Assembly (NCBI RefSeq): GCF_014904705.1
Contig: NZ_JACZCQ010000009.1
Coordinates: 124,001 to 188,000, forward strand
Reading direction: 5' to 3'
Origin: Nisaea sediminum
GTDB taxonomy: Bacteria; Pseudomonadota; Alphaproteobacteria; Thalassobaculales; Thalassobaculaceae
DNA: 64,000 nucleotides
Part shown: positions 33,795 through 42,598 of the stretch, piece by piece
Layout: every line of letters starts with the position of its first letter
Position numbering within the stretch: position 1 is the first letter of the stretch
Translations under genes and position numbers: made by a program
The notes under the pieces: model-generated
What the model saw: the letters and a program-made list of their open reading frames with translations, nothing else
What the model was told of the DNA's origin: nothing
Database searches by the model: none

Positions 33795-35300
33795 CTAGCT
33801 TTTCCGTGCCAAGAGGCTCCGTGCCCAGCGCCAGAGCGGGGTCTGCGAGGCGAGCATCAGCAGGAAGGATATGGTCAGCACGGCCGTGATCGGGTTCGAA
33901 ACCAGATCCCAGAAGAAGGTTCCGACATCTTCGCGGGCACCGATCATGGCCCTTCGGTAGTTCTCGTCCATCATCGGCCCGAGAATGACCCCGAGAATGA
34001 CCGGTCCGACCTGGAAGCCGTAGGTCTTCATGAAGTAGCCAACCACGCCGAAGCCGAGCATCCAATAGATGTGGGCCGGGTCGTTCTGGATGGCGTAGGT
34101 TCCGACCGCTGAAAGGACGATGATCAGCGGGATCAGGATCGCTTTCGGGCATTCGACGATCTTGGTGAAGATCTTGATGCCGGTCAGGCCGAAGATCAGA
34201 AGGAAGACATTGGCCAGCGCCAGATTGCCGACTGTGAACCAGAACAGATGCGGTGTGTCGGTCAGCAATAGCGGGCCGGGTTTCAGGCCGTGAATGAAGA
34301 GGGCGCCGATGATGACCGCCGTCACGGCGTCGCCCGGGATGCCAAGGGTCAGCATCGGTATGAAGGCTCCGCCGACCGCAGCGTTGTTGGCCGCTTCGGG
34401 GGCAACCAGCCCTTCCTTGTTTCCCTGGCCGAACGGCACTTCCGGATTCTTGGTCGAGCGCTTGGCGTGATCGTAGGCGAGCAAGGCCGCGATGTCTCCG
34501 CCGGTGCCGGGCAGGGCACCGATGATGGTGCCGATCCCCGATGCGCGGATCGCAAGCGCGAAGTAGCGTTTCACATCTGACAGGTGCGGAATGATCCGGT
34601 CGATCTTCTGTTTGACCGCCGCCCGGTCGAGGCCGTGCAGCTGTACCAGCGCCTCGGCGACGCCGAAGAAGCCGATCATCGCGGCGACATAGGGAATGCC
34701 GCCCATCAGCGTGATCGAGCCGAAGGTGAAGCGTCCTTCCGCGGTCATCGGATCGAGCCCGACCATGCCGATCAGCACACCGAGGGCGCCGGCGAAGACG
34801 CCCTTGGCGAAGCTCTCGCCGGAGAGGGTGCCGACGAGCAGGATGCCGATCAGTCCGAGAAGGAGATAGTCGCGAGACTGGAACTTGAGCGCGAAGCTCG
34901 AGATCGCCGGGGCGAAGAGGGCGAGCGCGATGATCCCGACAAAGCCGCCGAAGACGGACATCACGGTGGTCAGCCCGATCGCCTCGCCGGCCTCGCCGCG
35001 TTTGGCCATCGGATAGCCCTCGAGGGCGGTGGCGATGGCGCTCGGCGCGCCCGGGATGTTCAGCAGTATCGCGGTACGGGAGCCGCCATAGACGCCACCG
35101 ACGAAGATGCCGGCGATCAGCGCGAGGGCGTCGTTCACCTCCCATTTGAAGGTGAAAGAGATCAGGATCGAGGTCGCCATGGTGACCGAAAGGCCGGGGA
35201 TCGCGCCGACATAGATGCCGGCGAACGTTCCGGCCGCAGTCAGGAACAGGAGCCAGGGATCGAACCAGGACGTGGCGAGGAAGGAGAGGGTTTCCGTCAT
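33795..35300 (-). CDS. tctA: tripartite tricarboxylate transporter large permease TctA (1)
   Basis: A 501-aa permease with about twelve helices and TctA signatures: GTFAGIYVGAIPGLSVTMA near the N-terminus, 'GGVYGGSRTAILLNIPGAPS', and 'NAAVGGAFIPMLTLGIPGDA' in the middle. It forms the channel with TctB and receives ligand from TctC. Starts one base after the tctB stop codon and is followed 34 bp later by quiC, which points to a hydroaromatic substrate rather than citrate. Confidence 0.93.
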   Translation of the reverse strand: MTETLSFLATSWFDPWLLFLTAAGTFAGIYVGAIPGLSVTMATSILISFTFKWEVNDALALIAGIFVGGVYGGSRTAILLNIPGAPSAIATALEGYPMAKRGEAGEAIGLTTVMSVFGGFVGIIALALFAPAISSFALKFQSRDYLLLGLIGILLVGTLSGESFAKGVFAGALGVLIGMVGLDPMTAEGRFTFGSITLMGGIPYVAAMIGFFGVAEALVQLHGLDRAAVKQKIDRIIPHLSDVKRYFALAIRASGIGTIIGALPGTGGDIAALLAYDHAKRSTKNPEVPFGQGNKEGLVAPEAANNAAVGGAFIPMLTLGIPGDAVTAVIIGALFIHGLKPGPLLLTDTPHLFWFTVGNLALANVFLLIFGLTGIKIFTKIVECPKAILIPLIIVLSAVGTYAIQNDPAHIYWMLGFGVVGYFMKTYGFQVGPVILGVILGPMMDENYRRAMIGAREDVGTFFWDLVSNPITAVLTISFLLMLASQTPLWRWARSLLARKS

Positions 35301-35301
35301 C

Positions 35302-35796
35302 TCAGAACAGCCCTCTCAACAGGGAGCCCTGCGGCAGTACGACCTGGAACACGAGGCGGAAGACAACGTAGATAGCTCCGAGCGAGAACGCGGCCAGCAG
35401 GGCGGTCGGGACCGGCCCTTTGCGCCAGAGCAGGAAAAACGCGGCGAAGAGGAAAAGCCCCGAGCTGGCGATAAAGCCGAGCCACGGCATCGCCATGAGA
35501 TAGAGCAGGATCAGACCGAGCAGCGCGACATGCCGTAGCGGCAGGACCTCGTGGAAAAACCGCGGAAACGCCTTGGCGCGGCCTCCGTCCGCCCGGGGCT
35601 TGGCGAGGCAAGCGACGAGATTGAAGAGCGCCGCCAGTATCATCGCGCCGGAGGCGAGCATCGGAAAGACACCGGCCGAGGTGAGGCTGGAAAAACCGGA
35701 AATGTCGTGCGCCTGCCAGAGGGCCACAAGGCTGAAGGCGAGCAGGGCAATGGCGAAGACAAGCTCGCCGGGACGCCGGGTGGGGATCGAGGTCAT
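35302..35796 (-). CDS. tctB: tripartite tricarboxylate transporter small permease TctB (1)
   Basis: A 164-aa protein with four membrane helices, of normal TctB size and weak overall conservation. Typical features are the N-terminal LVFAIALLAFSLVALW and the glycine-rich LLGLILLYLMAMPWLGFIA. It sits between tctC and tctA in a compact operon, so assignment rests on context and topology together. Confidence 0.88.
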   Translation of the reverse strand: MTSIPTRRPGELVFAIALLAFSLVALWQAHDISGFSSLTSAGVFPMLASGAMILAALFNLVACLAKPRADGGRAKAFPRFFHEVLPLRHVALLGLILLYLMAMPWLGFIASSGLFLFAAFFLLWRKGPVPTALLAAFSLGAIYVVFRLVFQVVLPQGSLLRGLF

Positions 35797-35821
35797 CGGT
35801 CTCTTTTCACCGCGCAGGGGT

Positions 35822-35846
35822 GCCCGGCCCCGCGGCAGGGCCGGGC
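35822..35846 (-). terminator. intercistronic hairpin after tctC (1)
   Basis: GCCCGGCCC (35822-35830) and GGGCCGGGC (35838-35846) with a 7-base loop lie between tctC and tctB. As with fbpA, a hairpin after the binding-protein gene would favour its higher expression. Confidence 0.55.
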
Positions 35847-35856
35847 GACCGCTTCC

Positions 35857-36852
35857 TTACGGACGCGGGATACCGATGGTTTCCGGGTTCACCTTGGCGG
35901 CGCCGGTATCCTGAAGGGCCCAGGCGGTCACCTGCTGCCATTTCTTCAGGAAGGTCACGGCCTCGTCGCCGGAGATGTTCATCACCACGTTGCCGCGGTT
36001 CGCCATCAGGGTCGTGAAAGCTTCGCTGGTCGCCGCCTTCTTGAACGCTGCGACCATGGTCGCCTTGACGTCGTCCGGCACGTCACCGCGCACGAAGACG
36101 CCGTAGAAGGGGCCCCAGGGAAGGAACTTCTTCATGTCGGGGATGGCGTCGGTGATCGGCGGTACGCCCGGAAGCGTGTCGACTGCGGTCGGGTTCACCA
36201 CCGCGAGCGCGCGCATCTTGCCGGCCTTGATCTGTTCGGCCGCGGCGGAAATGCCGGAGGGCATGAAATCGACCTCGCCGCCGAGCATGGCCGTGAGGCC
36301 GGGGCCTTCACCGCCGAACGGAATGGCGGTGACGTCGAACGGCGCGGAGTTCTTGATCAGCGCGCCGACCGTGCTCGGCAGTCCGCCGGGACCGGTCGAT
36401 CCCATCTTGACCGCTCCGGGATTGGCCTTGATGTCCGCCAGAAGGTCCGCCATCGACTTGTACTTGGAGTCCGCCGGGACCACGACGACAGCGACGCCGC
36501 GTCCAAGAATGTTCACCGGATAGAAGCTGGAATAGTCGAGCTTCGAGACCCCCATGACAGGATGCAGCTGCGGGTTTTCCGCACCGTAAAGAAACGTGTA
36601 GCCGTCGGCCGGGGCGGCGTTCACGAAAGCGGTCGAGATGGCGCCGGCACCGCCGGACTTGTTCAGCACGACGATCGGCTTGCCGAGAGCCTCCTCGGCG
36701 GCCGGGTTGACGGCGCGGGCAACGGTGTCCGTGGCGCCGCCGGCGCCCCACATGACGACGCCGAGCACTTCACGTTCGGGATAATCGGCCTGTGCGGCCG
36801 CGCCGGTGAAGAGGGCGAGAGCGGTCACCGCTCCAAAAAGCGTTCGGATCAT
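35857..36852 (-). CDS. tctC: tripartite tricarboxylate transporter binding protein TctC (1)
   Basis: A 331-aa periplasmic protein of the Bug/TctC family with signal peptide 'MIRTLFGAVTALALFTGAAA' (about 1-21). The mature domain contains MWGAGGATDTVARAV and VLNKSGGAGAISTAF, the loops that hold the ligand carboxylate through two water molecules. ATG 36852 is set by GGGAGGAAG upstream; the frame open to 36957 has no signal. Likely ligand is the acid metabolised by QuiC or its precursor. Confidence 0.92.
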   Translation of the reverse strand: MIRTLFGAVTALALFTGAAAQADYPEREVLGVVMWGAGGATDTVARAVNPAAEEALGKPIVVLNKSGGAGAISTAFVNAAPADGYTFLYGAENPQLHPVMGVSKLDYSSFYPVNILGRGVAVVVVPADSKYKSMADLLADIKANPGAVKMGSTGPGGLPSTVGALIKNSAPFDVTAIPFGGEGPGLTAMLGGEVDFMPSGISAAAEQIKAGKMRALAVVNPTAVDTLPGVPPITDAIPDMKKFLPWGPFYGVFVRGDVPDDVKATMVAAFKKAATSEAFTTLMANRGNVVMNISGDEAVTFLKKWQQVTAWALQDTGAAKVNPETIGIPRP

Positions 36853-37007
36853 AACTTCCTCCCATGGGCGGATTTTCCCGCCGGTTTCTTTGAACTGGCG
36901 CCGCGAACACGCGCCGAGTAATCGAGAGCCGTCGACAAGTTTGAGACAGCTTCGCAAAAAGATGGCAAATCAGCTAAATTAACTCAAATACCAAAACATA
37001 CGGATTA

Positions 37008-37024
37008 CATAACAGAATGTTATG
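37008..37024. promoter_or_regulatory. candidate LysR-type regulator site
   Basis: CATAAC (37008-37013) and GTTATG (37019-37024) around AGAAT contain the 15-bp form ATAA-N7-TTAT, a typical LysR-type T-N11-A palindrome. It overlaps the lysR stop codon and lies about 155 bp upstream of tctC, so the LysR protein probably binds here to activate tctCBA-quiC. Confidence 0.5.
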
Positions 37025-38039
37025 GTTTGGCGAGGAAATGCTCCGTTGCGTCTCCCGCCATCTCCTCACGTAACTCGATTACGAACTGCTCGGCAAAGCC
37101 GGAGAATTCAAGGTCCTTGCGAACTGCGACATAGGTCTCGAAAGAGGTGTCCGCCTCGATCGGCAGGACCGCGACGCGTCCGTCCATGTCGAGTTCGTCG
37201 CCAATCGTGAAGCGGTCGATCACCGCCATTCCCATGCCCTGCTTCACCAACTGAACGACGGTCGTCCCGAAGCGCGCGCGGATTGCGATGTCGTATGAGA
37301 GACCGCGCTCCTCGAATATGCGCGCCATGATGCCGCCGTAGGGGTCGTTCGGATCGATACCGATCAGCGGGCGCTTCGAGATCTCTTCCGGCGTGATCGA
37401 TTTTCTCTTCGCCTGCGGGTCATTCGCGCCGACGATACAGACGAGGCTGCCGCGTGCGAGCGGCAGGAACTCGATGGAGGGATGGTCGAACTTGTAGCTC
37501 ATGCAGACCAGTTCACCCCGTCCAAGCATAAGGAAGTCGATGGCTTCCTCAATCTTCAGCACCTCGATATTCAGTTTGATGTCCGGGAAGCGGCCCTTCA
37601 GGCGGGCGGCAGCTCGAGGCACCATCACATGGGCGATGCTGGGAACCGAACCGATCGAGAGTTCGACGTCCTGCCCGCGCCCAAGCTGGTTGATCGAGAA
37701 TTGAAGATCGTCGAGCTTCTTGTGGACTTCCTGCAGCTGGGCGAAGACGTCGCGCGCTTCTGGCGTTGGGGTGAAGCGCCCGCCCTGACGCGTGAACAGC
37801 TTGATGCCGAGCACCGAATCCAAATGCTTGATGGTCCTGCTGACGCCGGGCTGCGCCACATTAAGCAGGCGTGCGGCGCCGGCGATCGAGCCGCTGACCA
37901 TTATCGCCCTGATTACTTCGATCTGACGCAGCGTCAGTGCCTTTTCCAACCTTGGTCCGCCCCCGGCCGTCTCGCGATCCCTCGATCCTAGATCGAAGGG
38001 CGGGGGGAGAACAGGGCGCGGGTCAGGAACAGGCGGCAT
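37020..38039 (-). CDS. LysR family transcriptional regulator
   Basis: A 339-aa regulator. N-terminal winged helix: LTLRQIEVIRAIMVSGSIAG, AARLLNVAQPGVSRTIKHLD. C-terminal periplasmic-binding-like sensor domain follows. The first 30 residues before LEKALTLRQ are proline-rich and unusual; a TTG start near 37943 would give a normal LysR N-terminus, so the ATG at 38039 is doubtful. It lies upstream of tctCBA-quiC on the same strand and is the obvious regulator, sensing perhaps a dehydroshikimate-related acid. The first part overlaps a small ORF. Confidence 0.85.
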   Translation of the reverse strand: MPPVPDPRPVLPPPFDLGSRDRETAGGGPRLEKALTLRQIEVIRAIMVSGSIAGAARLLNVAQPGVSRTIKHLDSVLGIKLFTRQGGRFTPTPEARDVFAQLQEVHKKLDDLQFSINQLGRGQDVELSIGSVPSIAHVMVPRAAARLKGRFPDIKLNIEVLKIEEAIDFLMLGRGELVCMSYKFDHPSIEFLPLARGSLVCIVGANDPQAKRKSITPEEISKRPLIGIDPNDPYGGIMARIFEERGLSYDIAIRARFGTTVVQLVKQGMGMAVIDRFTIGDELDMDGRVAVLPIEADTSFETYVAVRKDLEFSGFAEQFVIELREEMAGDATEHFLAKP

Positions 38040-38184
38040 CGTGCCAGGCGCCTTTACGGCGCTCTGACTCGGCGCAATATTTCATCGCCCTCAGATAGCC
38101 GTGGATCAGGCCTGCGCCTCCGTCGACCGCTACATCTCCGGCTGCGCTCGTATGCCGGGTGCAATCAACAGAATTTTCAGACAT
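38023..38184 (-). CDS. small 53-aa ORF upstream of lysR
   Basis: ATG at 38184 is preceded by AAAGGCGTAA, a good ribosome binding site, and opens 53 codons ending in TGA at 38023. The product has a polar N-terminus, a central GYLRAMKYCAESERRKG helix-like stretch, three cysteines and C-terminal WHDAACS. No family is recognised. It ends inside the first codons of the annotated lysR frame, so it may be translated from the lysR mRNA as a leader. Being short, it could be chance, but the ribosome binding site and codon pattern argue for it. Confidence 0.45.
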   Translation of the reverse strand: MSENSVDCTRHTSAAGDVAVDGGAGLIHGYLRAMKYCAESERRKGAWHDAACS

Positions 38185-38383
38185 TTACGCCTTTCTTAAC
38201 CGTTTGATTACGTTAAGCGCGCCAGCATGTATGCCGGATGCTTTTGGCATTGGAAAATTGTGAGAAATCAGACACGGCTGACGCATGCTGCAACTGAAGA
38301 TGTCGTATTGCCTCGACTCCTGAGGACCGGGAAGGCTTACTCCCGTTGGGTTTTAGGCGCGAAACAGCAGGACGGAAGGATCG

Positions 38384-39769
38384 ATGAAGCAGTCTTCTCC
38401 GCATCGGATCGAGAGACCTGCTGTCTACGATGCAGCGGCCGATCTGATGTTTCAGCGCATTGAACCGCTCTTCAGTTCGAATCTTCCGGCGCTTGCCAAC
38501 GTCGCGATCGCGGCGCTGATTTCTTTTGCCGCCAGGGATCATGTTCCATCCATCTATCTCCTCGGATGGGTGCTCCTCACGGGAGGGTTTTCTCTCTACC
38601 GCGTGTACCTGGTCGACAGATTTCGCCGGTCAGACCCGGAACCTTCGGAGGCGCCCCTCTGGGAGCGCCGGATGTTCCTCTGTGCGGCGGCGCAGGGTCT
38701 CGTCTGGTCTCTGACCGGCCTCGCGGTCGCGCGTTTCCCGATGCCGATCGAGGTTCTCGGGATCGTCTCTGTCGGGGTCTGCGGGATGCTGGCGGGGGCC
38801 ACCTTCACACTTACGGGCAGCCAGAGAATCTTCAGGGTCTATGTCTTGCCGGCCGGGATCGGGTTGATCACGGGAATTATGTTCATCGATAAGCCGGGAG
38901 GGCAGGTGATCGCCCTCATGGGCCTTGTCTATCTCACTGTCGTGCTGGTCTGGGGACGCGAGATCGGGCGCTCGGCCGAAGAACGGCTCGCGCTGGCGGC
39001 GGAAAAGGAGCATCTGCTCGCCAATCTGGAATTCGCGCAGCGCGAGACCGAACTGGAGAAGGAATTCAAGCAGGAGACCTTCAACAAGCTGGGTCACGAA
39101 CTGAGAACGCCGCTTAACAGCATCATCGGGTTCGCCGAGGTTATCGCGAGCGAGGCCGTCGGACCGGTCGGGACCTCGAAATACAAGGAGTATGCGTCGC
39201 TCGTCGCGGAGAGCGGGAAGCATCTTTCCAATCTGATCGACGAGATGCTCACTCTCGTAAAGGGCGACTCCCTGCAGGCTGGAGCCCATAGCGAGCCGGT
39301 GGATGTGAGCGAGATCATGGTGTTTTGCCGGGACATGCTCGCGCCCTTTGCCAAGACGCGGGGGATCGAGCTGCGCCTGATCCGCGGCGAGGAAAATCTT
39401 CCGCCGGTCCGGATCGATCCTCTGAAGTTGCGTCAGGTCCTGATCAATCTGCTCAACAATGCCATTCACTACACGCTGCAGGGTGGAAGGATCGAGCTGA
39501 CGGCGAAACGGAATGGGGGCGACGCCATCGAGATCAGTGTCTCCGACACCGGGATCGGAATGTCCGAAGCGGATATCCCGAAAGCCCTCGAGCCGTTCAA
39601 TCAGCTTGAAAACGGCAAGACCCACAATCCGCACGGCAAGGGTATCGGGCTGGCGCTCTCGAAGAAGTTCGTTGAACTCTACGGCGGGCGCATGGATATC
39701 GAGAGCGAACTCGGGGTCGGCACGACGATCACGGTCCGATTGCCGGCTGGTGCGAGAGGATCTGCATAA
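38384..39769 (+). CDS. membrane sensor histidine kinase
   Basis: A 461-aa kinase with an N-terminal membrane part of about six helices (roughly 35-190), a coiled linker 195-232 (EERLALAAEKEHLLANLE), HisKA with His238 in NKLGHELRTPLNSIIGF, and an ATPase domain with LLNNAIHYTLQGG, SVSDTGIGMSEADI and GKGIGLALSKKFVELYGG. It has no PAS domain and no response regulator nearby, so its partner is elsewhere. The architecture resembles DivJ/PleC-type membrane kinases of alphaproteobacteria. Directly followed by a pseudogene remnant, so it marks the edge of the well-ordered region. Confidence 0.9.
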   Translation: MKQSSPHRIERPAVYDAAADLMFQRIEPLFSSNLPALANVAIAALISFAARDHVPSIYLLGWVLLTGGFSLYRVYLVDRFRRSDPEPSEAPLWERRMFLCAAAQGLVWSLTGLAVARFPMPIEVLGIVSVGVCGMLAGATFTLTGSQRIFRVYVLPAGIGLITGIMFIDKPGGQVIALMGLVYLTVVLVWGREIGRSAEERLALAAEKEHLLANLEFAQRETELEKEFKQETFNKLGHELRTPLNSIIGFAEVIASEAVGPVGTSKYKEYASLVAESGKHLSNLIDEMLTLVKGDSLQAGAHSEPVDVSEIMVFCRDMLAPFAKTRGIELRLIRGEENLPPVRIDPLKLRQVLINLLNNAIHYTLQGGRIELTAKRNGGDAIEISVSDTGIGMSEADIPKALEPFNQLENGKTHNPHGKGIGLALSKKFVELYGGRMDIESELGVGTTITVRLPAGARGSA

Positions 39770-39788
39770 GGGGTGCATCCCCTCAGCA

Positions 39789-40078
39789 TACGGTGTGATT
39801 GAAGACGGCCCTGTTGTTGCGGTTTATCGCTATCGCGCTCTACAGGATGCGATCCGACAGGCGAACGCGCTGCCGACTGCCTTTCAGGCCAGTATTTTCG
39901 CGCAGGATGTCGATGTCGCGATGCAAGCCGCCGACCGGCTCGATGCTTCGGCGGTGATGATCAATGATCCCACCGCTTTCCGGACCGACTGGATGCCGGT
40001 CGCCGCGAATCCGGCTATGGCACCGGAGACATCCCTTACACCATGCGCGACATGGCACAGGAAGAGCAAGTTGGCTAA
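39789..40078 (+). pseudogene. aldehyde dehydrogenase C-terminal remnant, frameshifted
   Basis: Reading from about 39789 gives GPVVAVYRYRALQDAIRQAN, 'ANALPTAFQASIFAQDVDVA', MQAADRLDASAVMINDPTAF and RTDWMPVA, a strong match in pattern to the C-terminal third of NAD-dependent aldehyde dehydrogenases. Near 40002-40005 about four bases are missing compared with the expected GR turn; after a frame change the text continues RESGYGTGDIPYTMRDMAQE and stops at 40078. The N-terminal two thirds, including the catalytic cysteine and glutamate, are absent. No start codon or promoter is present. It is a dead fragment, left by deletion at a junction. Confidence 0.8.
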
Positions 40079-40254
40079 ATCGGCCGGTTGGACCCAAAGC
40101 GGACATTGAAAGCATTCGTCGGACGCTGAGCAGTCGGGCATCATCCGGGACGACCTACCCGCTCAGGCATTCTTTGCCGCACTCAAAGATCGGATCGGCG
40201 TGGAGCGCGTTCCATTCCGATCAACATCCGGAGGTCCGATACGAGACCGCTCAC
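40079..40254. other. short intergenic stretch, no gene seen
   Basis: About 175 bp between the aldehyde dehydrogenase remnant and the LysR gene. No convincing frame, hairpin or promoter was seen; it probably continues the decayed junction. Confidence 0.4.
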
Positions 40255-41172
40255 CTATTCGACGGCGTCTGCTCCGCGTTCATAACTCTCGACCTTGATG
40301 CGGTCGCGCATCCAATCGAGGAACTTGATCAAGGTGCGTGACGGTTCCGAATTCTTGGGCCATGTCAAAAAATATCCTTCGCCACTGTAACAGGTCAGGT
40401 CGCCGAATGGCGCAACCAGACTGCCGCTCTGCAATTGTCGTTTGACGAAAATCTTCACGGCCAGTGCGACCCCGCTATCCATGGACGCCGCTTCATAGGC
40501 CAGCGCCGAATTTTCGAAGCGAATACCAGGCTCCGGGTCAACCTCCGCGCCGACTCGTTTGATCCATGCGGTCCAGTCCGTCGGGCGCGCCATTGAGTGC
40601 AGCAGGCGCACACGCCCGAGTTCGTCCGGTTCGATTAGCTTGTGCTGTCGCTGATATTCGGGAGTGCAGACCGGGATGAGTTCGACGTCGACCAACTTCT
40701 CGGAATGCAGGTTCGGCCAATCGCCTTTCCCGGCTCTGATCGCGGCATCCAGATTCTGGCTTTCGAAATCGACAGGCGCGATCGAGGAACTCAGGCGCAC
40801 CTCAATGCGTGGGTGCGTATCGTGAAAATTTGTCAGGCGCGGGATGAGCCAACGCTGCGAGAATGTCGTATAGGATTGTATGGCTAGGATGTCGCGCCGC
40901 CCGCGACGGGACACACGTCGCGCGGCCGTGGCGATATCCTGGAAAGCGTGGGATATTCCTTCGTACAGCTGACGCCCCTCATCGGTAAGTTCCACGCCGC
41001 GATGCAAGCGCCGGAACAGGGCCACCCCCAGATAATCCTCCAGCGTCTTGACCTGACGGCTGACCGCGACCTGACTGACGTTCAACTCCTCCGCAGCCAG
41101 CGTCAGACTGCACAGACGTGCTGCAACTTCGAAAGTGCGCAGCGGATTAAGGGGAGGAACCGGGTGCATCAT
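40255..41172 (-). CDS. GcvA-like LysR family regulator
   Basis: A 305-aa regulator with N-terminal 'PPLNPLRTFEVAARLCSLTL', AAEELNVSQVAVSRQVKTLE and LFRRLHRGVELTDEG, the pattern of the GcvA/AmpR subgroup. The C-terminal sensor domain holds SYTTFSQRWLIPRLTNFHD. It is oriented like the long catabolic operon and sits at its far end, downstream of the thiolase (154 bp gap), so it may control it in trans. The substrate it senses is unknown. Confidence 0.9.
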   Translation of the reverse strand: MMHPVPPLNPLRTFEVAARLCSLTLAAEELNVSQVAVSRQVKTLEDYLGVALFRRLHRGVELTDEGRQLYEGISHAFQDIATAARRVSRRGRRDILAIQSYTTFSQRWLIPRLTNFHDTHPRIEVRLSSSIAPVDFESQNLDAAIRAGKGDWPNLHSEKLVDVELIPVCTPEYQRQHKLIEPDELGRVRLLHSMARPTDWTAWIKRVGAEVDPEPGIRFENSALAYEAASMDSGVALAVKIFVKRQLQSGSLVAPFGDLTCYSGEGYFLTWPKNSEPSRTLIKFLDWMRDRIKVESYERGADAVE

Positions 41173-41325
41173 TTTTTCGGTCTTGCTGTTTGCAATCCCC
41201 TCACGACGGAATCAGATCGAATTGAAACGAGGGGGGCGACAGAGTCACCCATGGGCGATACTCTGATCACTACATTCATAAATCGAAAACACGCCCTTTA
41301 TTAATACAAGGCCAATGATGGAAAG

Positions 41326-42525
41326 CTAGAGCCGTTCCAACGCTATGGCGATCCCCTGGCCGACGCCGATGCACATGGTCGACAGCGATTTCTCACCCGG
41401 TTTCAAATCCAACATCGCCGTACCTGTGATCCGCGCACCCGACATGCCGAGAGGGTGACCCAATGCGATGGCGCCGCCATTGCGGTTTACGCGAGCATCG
41501 TCATCAGGAATTCCCAGATCACGCAGGGTCGCCAGACCTTGAGAGGCAAAGGCTTCGTTCAGTTCGATGACCGCGAAGTCCTGTTGCACAAGGCCAAGCC
41601 TTGCCATCATCTTCTTAGATGCGGGCGCCGGGCCAAAACCCATGATGCGCGGAGCGACGCCGGCGGCTGCACCGCCCAGAACCCTGGCAATCGGAGTCAG
41701 CCCGTTTTTCTCGGCGGCTTCCATCGTCGCCAGAACCAACGCCGCCGCGCCGTCATTGACTCCCGAGGAATTGCCCGCCGTCACACTGCCGTCAGCTTTT
41801 ACGAAGGTCTTGAGGTTCTGCAGATCCTCGAGCCTTGTCGACGGGCGTGGGTGTTCATCCATCGTCACCACGACCGGATCGCCCTTGCGCTGGGGGATGC
41901 TGACAGCGGTAATTTCCTGCGCCAGTCGCCCACTCTCCATCGCCGCAGCAGCCTTGTGCTGCGATCGTAGAGCGAACGCATCCTGATCGGCGCGGCTGAC
42001 GCCAAAATCCTCGGCCACGTTCTCCGCCGTTTCCGGCATGCTGTCGACGCCGTACTGAGCCTTCATCAGCGGGTTGACGAAGCGCCAGCCGATCGTCGTG
42101 TCGTGGATTTCGTTGCCGCGGCCGAAGGCCGTCGTCGCCTTGGGCATCACGAAGGGAGCGCGGGACATGGACTCGACGCCGCCCGCGATAATCACTTCGG
42201 CTTCTCCGGCCTTGATCGCGCGCGACGCCGTGATCACAGCATCCATGCCTGACCCGCAGAGCCGATTGATCGTCGTGCCGGGCACGCTGTCCGGGAAGCC
42301 TGCCAGCAGCAGCGACATCCGGGCTACGTTACGGTTATCTTCGCCTGCCTGATTGGCGCAACCGAAGATGACCTCATCGACGGCGGCCAAATTCAGCCGT
42401 GGATTTCGCTCGACCAGCGCCCGCAACGGAATTGCCCCCAAATCGTCAGCGCGCACCGAAGACAGCGCACCGCCATAGCGGCCGATCGGCGTGCGAATGT
42501 AGTCGCATATGTAAACGTCCGTCAT
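41326..42525 (-). CDS. thiolase, 3-oxoadipyl-CoA thiolase (PcaF/PaaJ)-like
   Basis: A 399-aa thiolase with acyl-enzyme Cys90 in TTINRLCGSGMD, base His in ALGHPLGMSGAR near residue 357 and second cysteine in STMCIGVGQGIA near 385; all three catalytic residues are intact. The start DVYICDYIRTPIGRYGGALS and overall pattern resemble PcaF/PaaJ, which cleave 3-oxoadipyl-CoA to succinyl-CoA and acetyl-CoA. In this operon it would perform the final thiolytic step. Start at 42525 is preferred over the first Met at 42543. Confidence 0.9.
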   Translation of the reverse strand: MTDVYICDYIRTPIGRYGGALSSVRADDLGAIPLRALVERNPRLNLAAVDEVIFGCANQAGEDNRNVARMSLLLAGFPDSVPGTTINRLCGSGMDAVITASRAIKAGEAEVIIAGGVESMSRAPFVMPKATTAFGRGNEIHDTTIGWRFVNPLMKAQYGVDSMPETAENVAEDFGVSRADQDAFALRSQHKAAAAMESGRLAQEITAVSIPQRKGDPVVVTMDEHPRPSTRLEDLQNLKTFVKADGSVTAGNSSGVNDGAAALVLATMEAAEKNGLTPIARVLGGAAAGVAPRIMGFGPAPASKKMMARLGLVQQDFAVIELNEAFASQGLATLRDLGIPDDDARVNRNGGAIALGHPLGMSGARITGTAMLDLKPGEKSLSTMCIGVGQGIAIALERL

Positions 42526-42598
42526 ATCCCTGGTCCTCGGCACAATAAGGCTCTGGCGGAGCTGCCATCCACCTCCGCAGCAATGGGCGCATGTCGGG

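Noticed and set aside
40079-40254. Further remnant genes after the aldehyde dehydrogenase piece
   Set aside because: One frame reads a few plausible residues but there is no family match I can defend.
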